DNA from: JALZCH01 sp036387135
Lineage (GTDB): Bacteria > Acidobacteriota > Blastocatellia > Pyrinomonadales > Pyrinomonadaceae
Assembly: GCA_036387135.1 (NCBI GenBank)
Contig: DASVUH010000062.1
Coordinates: 82,716 to 146,715 of the forward strand
DNA: 64,000 nt
Direction: 5' to 3'
Shown here one piece after another: positions 59,139 to 64,000 of this stretch. The notes beneath the pieces were generated by a model that did not search any database, was not told where the DNA came from, and was given only the letters and a program-made list of their open reading frames with translations. Positions within the stretch are counted from its first letter, which is position 1. The number at the start of each line of letters is the position of its first letter. The position numbers and the translations under genes were made by a program.

Positions 59139-61502
59139 ATGAAAAGATTTTCCCCTTTGTTTGCGATGCTTTTGCTCTCGATTTTGACTTTTAATCCGGT
59201 TTCGATTGCTTACGCCTGCGGTCCCTCTTTTGTTGTTCCGGTGTTCTCTTTCGAGACTCGCCCGGACGAAAAGCTGGACGATTACGCGCGCGGAAATCTC
59301 GGAGTTATTCAGTCCGATTACAATCGCACATTTCTATTCGCGGCTTATCGCCGTTTCAACCGTTTGAATTTCACCGCCAATGAGGAAAAAGATTTAATTT
59401 CAGCTTGGAAAGCCGAGCTTTACCGCGAGGACGACAACGAAACGGGAACAAACGAAGCGGTCAAAATCTGGCTGGGGGCAAGAAAAAAAGTTTTAGGCAG
59501 CGAGCCGGAATTGAAGATTTATACCGACCGCAATTATGACGGCGGTTATAACTTTTTCCCGAACTGCACCGCCTCAGCGTTTGAAACAGCGGCGAAAACT
59601 CTGGAAAGCCGTATTGCGGAACACGGCTTGGAAGAAAACGTCAAAAATTGGGCGCGGGCGCAGGATCAGGTTTTTACCAACTGCTCCGAAGGCAAACAAA
59701 TTCCTGCGGAAGTCGCTGCGCCCGCCTGGCTCAAGAACGACCGCGATTATCAAATCGCCGCCGCGCAGTTTTACGCGACAAATTTTGAAGAAGCCAAAAC
59801 TCGTTTTGAACGAATCGCGGCAAACAAAGATTCCGTGTGGCGGACGACTGCGAATTATCTCGTCGCCAGAACCTTAATTCGTCAGGCAAGCACAACGGAA
59901 GACGCAGATTATAATTACGAGCGTTTGCGGGAAAAACGCCGCCCGTTTTACGAGCAAGCCGAAGCGCATTTGCAAAAGATTTTGACGGACGCATCGCAAA
60001 AAGAATTTCATTCGGCGGCGGCAAAGCTCGTCAATCTCGTCAAATACCGCCTGCGCCCGGCGGAACGAGTTCACGAATTGGCTTCGATTCTTTCCCAAAA
60101 CACGCCGAACGAAAATCTGCGGCAGGATTTGATTGATTATCGCTGGCTGATTGACAGATACGCCGAAACCGCCGATGCCGCAGCCGAAAAAGCCGAAGAA
60201 GAACGAGCCAAACGTGAAAACCGCGACATTGATTACAACGTAAAACCGAAGCTGGAAGATTTTCCGGCAAACGCGCGCCAGGACGATTTAACCGATTGGA
60301 TTTTTACCTTTCAATCAACCGGGGCATCGGCTTTCAAGCATTCGCTGGCAAAATGGAGAGAAACAAACAATCCGGCGTGGTTTGTCGCCGCAATCAGCAA
60401 AGCCGAAAAAGACTCGCCCGAAATCGCGCAGCTTTTAACCGCAGCCGAACGAATCGAAAAAGGCGCGCCGGAATTTGCGACCATCGCTTTTCACCGTAAT
60501 CGTTTGCTGATCGAAAAAGGCTTGCGCTCGGATGCGCGACGGAATCTCGACGCGATTTTAAACGACAAAACTTTAAATCTTCCAATTTCGGCGCGAAATC
60601 AATTTTCGAGCCAGCGAATGTTTTTAGCCCAGAATCTGGACGAGTTTCTGCTGTTTGCTCAACGCCGCGCCGCAGCTTTTGCGCTCGACGGCGATCCGGG
60701 CATTATTGAAGATTTCAACATTGCGGAAAATTCCGATTCAAACATCGCCCCCTGGCAAAACCGCGCGATGTTCGACACGGACGCAGAACGAGTTTTCAAC
60801 GAACAAATTCCGCTTGCGGTTTTAAAACAAGCCGCCGTCAATCCGAAATTGCCCGATTATTTGCGGCGAAATCTGCTGATTGCGGCTTGGACTCGCGCCG
60901 CGATTTTGGGAAACGAGGCGGCGGCAATCGAGCTTGCCGGTCAGCTCGTGCGCGTCGCGCCGGAATTTCAACCGTTTTTCAATTCGTATTTATCGGCGAA
61001 GACTTTGCCCGAAAGACAAAACGCAGTGACCTATATTCTGCTCAAGCTTCCGGCTTTGCGCCCCGTCGCCGAAAGCGGTTACGGCAGATTGAATCCAATC
61101 ACGGAAATTGACAGTTACCGGGACAATTGGTGGTGCGCGCCGGTTGATTATCAACACGACACCAGCGGCGAAAAAGTCGCGCGCGTCGCTCCGGCATTTT
61201 TAACCGAAGAACAAATCCGGGAAGCAAAAACCGAACGCGAACAAATCAAAAAACTCGGCGGCAGTTCTACTTATCTGTCGCGCCGCGCGGTCGAATTCGC
61301 CCAAAAAGCGCCTTCAGACGCCCGCGTACCGGAATCGCTGCATCTCGCCGTTCGCGCCACGCGTTACGGCTGTCAGGATTGCGAAACCGGAAAATGGTCA
61401 AAACAAGCGCACGACATTTTAAAGGCTCGTTTCGCGCGTTCCGAATGGGCAAAGAAAACGCCTTACTGGTTTAAAGACGAATCGTGCGACGCACAGAAAT
61501 AG
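59139..61502 (+). CDS. large secreted protein of unknown function
   Basis: 787 residues with a signal peptide (cleavage near SIAYA, followed by CGPSF, a possible conserved start of the mature part). The protein is almost wholly helical with many Ala, Glu, Arg and Asn, and includes runs like AAAQFYATNFEEAKTRFERI and YLVARTLIRQA that resemble TPR/SEL1-type repeats. The last 130 residues contain cysteines (WWCAPVDYQHD, then RYGCQDCETGKW) that could bind a metal or form disulfides. I do not recognise a family. Confidence 0.65.
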   Translation: MKRFSPLFAMLLLSILTFNPVSIAYACGPSFVVPVFSFETRPDEKLDDYARGNLGVIQSDYNRTFLFAAYRRFNRLNFTANEEKDLISAWKAELYREDDNETGTNEAVKIWLGARKKVLGSEPELKIYTDRNYDGGYNFFPNCTASAFETAAKTLESRIAEHGLEENVKNWARAQDQVFTNCSEGKQIPAEVAAPAWLKNDRDYQIAAAQFYATNFEEAKTRFERIAANKDSVWRTTANYLVARTLIRQASTTEDADYNYERLREKRRPFYEQAEAHLQKILTDASQKEFHSAAAKLVNLVKYRLRPAERVHELASILSQNTPNENLRQDLIDYRWLIDRYAETADAAAEKAEEERAKRENRDIDYNVKPKLEDFPANARQDDLTDWIFTFQSTGASAFKHSLAKWRETNNPAWFVAAISKAEKDSPEIAQLLTAAERIEKGAPEFATIAFHRNRLLIEKGLRSDARRNLDAILNDKTLNLPISARNQFSSQRMFLAQNLDEFLLFAQRRAAAFALDGDPGIIEDFNIAENSDSNIAPWQNRAMFDTDAERVFNEQIPLAVLKQAAVNPKLPDYLRRNLLIAAWTRAAILGNEAAAIELAGQLVRVAPEFQPFFNSYLSAKTLPERQNAVTYILLKLPALRPVAESGYGRLNPITEIDSYRDNWWCAPVDYQHDTSGEKVARVAPAFLTEEQIREAKTEREQIKKLGGSSTYLSRRAVEFAQKAPSDARVPESLHLAVRATRYGCQDCETGKWSKQAHDILKARFARSEWAKKTPYWFKDESCDAQK

Positions 61503-61519
61503 CTCGCTGATAAAGAGAA

Positions 61520-61601
61520 AACTATCAACTATAAACTATCAACTATCAACTATTACTCATTGAAAAACAGTTGATAGTTGATAGTTTATAGTTGATAGTC
61601 G
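61520..61601. repeat. degenerate 7-mer palindrome (ACTATCA type)
   Basis: The left side reads ACTATCA, ACTATAA, ACTATCA, ACTATCA, ACTATTA; the right side reads AGTTGAT repeated with one TTTAT variant. The left unit is nearly the same as that at 16757, so these two loci share a sequence type. Confidence 0.85.
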
Positions 61602-61737
61602 AACGGCTCTTTTTCAATTTATTCCCGCGCTGATTGTCGGTTTCCTCACTTTGATCTAACAACCGGATGCATGCTATCGAACACAAAGATGAATTTTCGT
61701 ATGTTAATCTGTGGTTTCGTTTTTGGGAGAAACTTCG

Positions 61738-63804
61738 ATGACAGAGCATAAATTCACCAATCGTCTGGCAGAGGAAACCAGCCCGTATTTATTGCAGCAC
61801 GCGCACAATCCGGTCGAATGGCACGCCTGGAACGATGAAGCGTTTCAAAAAGCCAAAGCCGAAGACAAGCCGATTCTTTTGAGCATCGGTTACAGTTCGT
61901 GTCATTGGTGTCACGTAATGGAAAAAGAGTCGTTTGAATCGGAAGAAACGGCTCGTTTAATGAACGAAAATTTCGTCAACATCAAGGTTGATAAGGAAGA
62001 ACGCCCGGACGTTGACCAGATTTATATGAATTTCGTTCAACTGACGAGCGGGCACGGCGGGCATCCGTTAACGGCGTTTTTGACGCCCGAAGGGGTGCCG
62101 TTTTATGCCGGAACTTATTTTCCGCCGGAAGATCGTCACGGGATGCCTTCGTTTTCGCGCGTTTTGCTTTCGGTGGCGGACGCCTATCACACGCGACGCG
62201 ACGAGATTTTGCAATCAGCGACCGAAATTTTGGGACAATTGCGGCTCGTGGGTTTAACGGAAGCATCGGGTCTTTCGCTTTCTAACGAACAATTGGACAC
62301 GGCTTATCGCGGAATTGCCAAAAATTATGACGCCAAAAACGGCGGTTTCGGCGGCGCGCCGAAATTTCCGCCGCCGATGTCGCTGGAATTTTGTCTGCGT
62401 TACTGGCACCGAACGAAAGACGAAAAAGCTCTCGAAATTGTCAGCAATACTTGCAGCAAAATGGCAACGGGCGGAATTTACGATCAGCTCGGCGGCGGAT
62501 TTCACCGCTACACGGTTGACGCCATTTGGCTGACGCCGCATTTCGAGAAAATGCTTTACGACAACGCCCAGCTTGCCCAAATTTATCTGCACGCTTTTCA
62601 GGCGACGAAAGACGAGTTTTTTAAAAACGTCGCCGTTGAAACTCTGGAATACATCCGGCGCGAGATGACGGATGAAAACGGTGGCTTTTATTCGGCGACC
62701 GACGCAGATTCGGAAGGCGAAGAAGGCAAATTTTTTATCTGGACGCCTGCGGAAACCAGTAGCATTTTGGGCGAAGAAGACGCGCGGATTTTCAATTTTT
62801 ATTATGACGTTTCCGAAACCGGAAATTTTGAAAGACATTCGATTCTGCGCGTTCAACAAAGCCGCGAAGACGCGGCGGGCGAGTTGGGAATTTCCATCGA
62901 AAAATTAAACGAAGTCTTGGAGCGGGGCAAAAAGCTGCTTTTCGACGAGCGCGAACGGCGCGTCAAGCCGTTTCAGGACGAGAAAATTTTAACCGCGTGG
63001 AACGGTTTGATGCTCGCGGCTTTTGCCGAAGCGTCAGCCGTTTTTGAGCGCGAAGATTTTCTGGCGGTCGCGGAAAAAAATGCGGATTTCGTTGTTCACA
63101 ATTTAAAAAACGCCGACGGCTTTCTTTTGAGAACTTACAAAGACAATCGGGCAAAGCTCAACGGTTATCTCGAAGATTACGCTTTTTACGCCGCCGGTTT
63201 GATCGAATTGTTTCAAGCGACCGGAAACGCGCGCTGGCTGGCGGAAGCAAAATCTTTGACCGACCGGATGATTGAAGAATTTTGGGATGAAGACGAAGGC
63301 GGATTTTTCTTTACCGGAAAAACACACGAAGAATTGATCGTCCGCTCGAAAGATTATTTCGATAACGCGATTCCTTCCGGCAATTCCGTGGCGGCTGAAG
63401 TGTTGCTCAAATTGTCGGTGTTAACGGGCGATGAAAAATACACGCGCTTTGCTGCTACGATTTTCCGTCGCGTTTCAAGCTCGATTAGGCGTTATCCGGC
63501 GGCTTTCGGTCGCGCGTTGTGCGCTCTGGATTTTTTCCTCAACGCCCCGAAAGAAATTGTGATTGTCGGCGAGCGGGAAGCCGAAGACACGTGCTTGCTG
63601 CTGCGCGAAGTGTGGACGCGATTTATTCCGAACAAAGTCGTCGTGACCGCAGAGGAATCTGAAACCGCACAGTCCGTGTTGATTCCTCTGTTAGAGGAAA
63701 GAAGCAAAATTAAGGGCAAAGCGACCGCTTATGTTTGCGAAAACTTTGCCTGCCAGCAGCCTGTTAACGAAGCGAGCGAATTAGCCCGACAGCTTGAAGA
63801 TTAG
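61738..63804 (+). CDS. thioredoxin-domain protein, YyaL/SSP411 (DUF255) type
   Basis: About 688 residues from ATG 61738, with GGGAGA upstream; the longer frame to 61711 contains that site and is not used. The N-terminal thioredoxin-like domain has ETSPYLLQHAHNPVEWHAW, SIGYSSCHWCHVMEKESF and VNIKVDKEERPDVDQIYM. It is followed by an (alpha/alpha)6-barrel-type region (GGFGGAPKFPPPMSLEF, GGIYDQLGGGFHRYTVD, WLTPHFEKMLYDNAQLAQIY). The human homologue is spermatogenesis-associated protein 20. Activity is not established; roles in cellobiose epimerase-like or redox chemistry have been suggested by fold. Confidence 0.9.
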   Translation: MTEHKFTNRLAEETSPYLLQHAHNPVEWHAWNDEAFQKAKAEDKPILLSIGYSSCHWCHVMEKESFESEETARLMNENFVNIKVDKEERPDVDQIYMNFVQLTSGHGGHPLTAFLTPEGVPFYAGTYFPPEDRHGMPSFSRVLLSVADAYHTRRDEILQSATEILGQLRLVGLTEASGLSLSNEQLDTAYRGIAKNYDAKNGGFGGAPKFPPPMSLEFCLRYWHRTKDEKALEIVSNTCSKMATGGIYDQLGGGFHRYTVDAIWLTPHFEKMLYDNAQLAQIYLHAFQATKDEFFKNVAVETLEYIRREMTDENGGFYSATDADSEGEEGKFFIWTPAETSSILGEEDARIFNFYYDVSETGNFERHSILRVQQSREDAAGELGISIEKLNEVLERGKKLLFDERERRVKPFQDEKILTAWNGLMLAAFAEASAVFEREDFLAVAEKNADFVVHNLKNADGFLLRTYKDNRAKLNGYLEDYAFYAAGLIELFQATGNARWLAEAKSLTDRMIEEFWDEDEGGFFFTGKTHEELIVRSKDYFDNAIPSGNSVAAEVLLKLSVLTGDEKYTRFAATIFRRVSSSIRRYPAAFGRALCALDFFLNAPKEIVIVGEREAEDTCLLLREVWTRFIPNKVVVTAEESETAQSVLIPLLEERSKIKGKATAYVCENFACQQPVNEASELARQLED

Positions 63805-63937
63805 AGCAGATTTCAGTTAATTGAGGACAAATACAGAAGCCCGCGCGTCAGCAAGGGCGAAATAGTTGACCTGTGAGTTCCGCCCTTGCTGACGCGCGGG
63901 CTTCTGTTTGTATTGCATAATTCTGAAATTTGCTCTA
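63802..63937. repeat. MITE-like inverted-repeat element B
   Basis: 136 bp. The outer ends TAGAGCAGATTTCAG (63802-63816) and CTGAAATTTGCTCTA (63923-63937) are inverted with one mismatch. The inner arms 63835-63859 and 63881-63905 are exact inverses over 25 bp (AGAAGCCCGCGCGTCAGC then AAGGGCG). The element begins at the TAG stop of the preceding gene and contains no ORF. The end motif matches element A at 36832. Confidence 0.8.
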
Positions 63938-63954
63938 GCGCCGAAAAATTGCCT

Positions 63955-64000
63955 AAAAATAAAAGCGAAGGCTGAAATTTCAGCCTTCGCTTTTATTTTT
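63955..64000. terminator. intrinsic terminator (23-bp perfect palindrome) at window end
   Basis: 63955-63977 is the exact inverse of 63978-64000, with AGCGAAGGCTGAAA in the left arm and a T-rich end. No loop beyond the base-paired centre. It may serve the gene at 61738 and any converging gene past the window. Confidence 0.8.

Overview
The window looks like a chromosomal segment of a free-living Gram-negative heterotroph with roughly balanced base composition. My best guess, from gene content and style and not from any database match, is an acidobacterium of the Blastocatellia/Pyrinomonadaceae type. Supporting signs are a complex I operon with extra genes inside it, secreted TonB-C-domain proteins, a TonB-dependent receptor with an N-terminal beta-sandwich, a large S9 peptidase, a penicillin-acylase-type hydrolase, an ECF sigma/anti-sigma/DUF4097-like trio and many small prepilins.

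Layout. 1-15.0 kb is the NADH:quinone oxidoreductase operon (3' part of nuoD, then E, F, G, H, J, K, L, M, N). It is interrupted by two secreted TonB-C-domain proteins (between D and E), a 47-codon ribosomal protein THX gene (between F and G) and a Uma2-type nuclease (between J and K). nuoI is absent from its usual place between H and J, while NuoG carries two complete CxxCxxCxxxC motifs where the canonical subunit keeps parts of one. 15.1-18.2 kb holds a hypothetical protein, a class I glutamine amidotransferase, a 2-oxoglutarate/Fe(II) oxygenase-like protein and a haem-binding-domain protein. 18.4-22.8 kb is a minus-strand minor-pilin operon (FimT/GspH-, PilV-, PilW- and PilX-like) followed by a lipoprotein. 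23.1-24.8 kb has a YbdK-type carboxylate-amine ligase and a PilZ protein. 24.85-26.3 kb looks foreign: a broken reading frame, an orphan beta-rich protein resembling aerolysin-type pore formers, and about 450 bp without genes. 26.4-29.1 kb encodes a trans-sulfuration PLP enzyme, a PP2C phosphatase and NfeD. 29.1-31.4 kb has tiny ORFs, a WGxxGxxG-type small secreted protein, a stand-alone transcription unit made of about 31 GTTA-type tetranucleotides, and a Crp/Fnr regulator.

31.6-31.9 kb is a tRNA-Leu(UAA) gene whose anticodon is split by a 224-nt group I intron. 32-39.4 kb carries a TIR/deoxyribosyltransferase-like protein, a NUDIX hydrolase, YraN, an S9 peptidase, an O-methyltransferase and an OmpA-family protein. 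39.7-45.7 kb carries a TonB-dependent receptor, an MsbA-like exporter, yicC, gmk and rpoZ. 45.7-48.8 kb has a HEATH-motif protein and the sigma/anti-sigma/DUF4097-like operon. 49-52.5 kb is a haem cluster (hemE, hemH, PPOX). 52.6-63.8 kb has a PNPOx-like protein, an isochorismatase-like hydrolase, a minus-strand string (ALDH, thioredoxin-like, penicillin acylase family, ThpR), a large secreted protein of unknown role and a YyaL/SSP411-type protein.

A window-wide pattern stands out. At least seven gene borders carry palindromes built from degenerate tandem 7-mers. The 7-mer differs at every locus but the period and the inverted layout are kept. Two further 7-mer arrays lie in frame inside genes (PPOX and the penicillin acylase homologue), and one palindrome supplies the last codons of the ABC exporter. 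Related palindromes with 8-9-bp units and two MITE-like hairpins sharing a TAGAGCARATTTCA end motif are also present. The leading candidates for new biology are the 7-mer palindromes, the GTTA-repeat RNA, the intron-bearing tRNA-Leu and the NuoG/nuoI arrangement.
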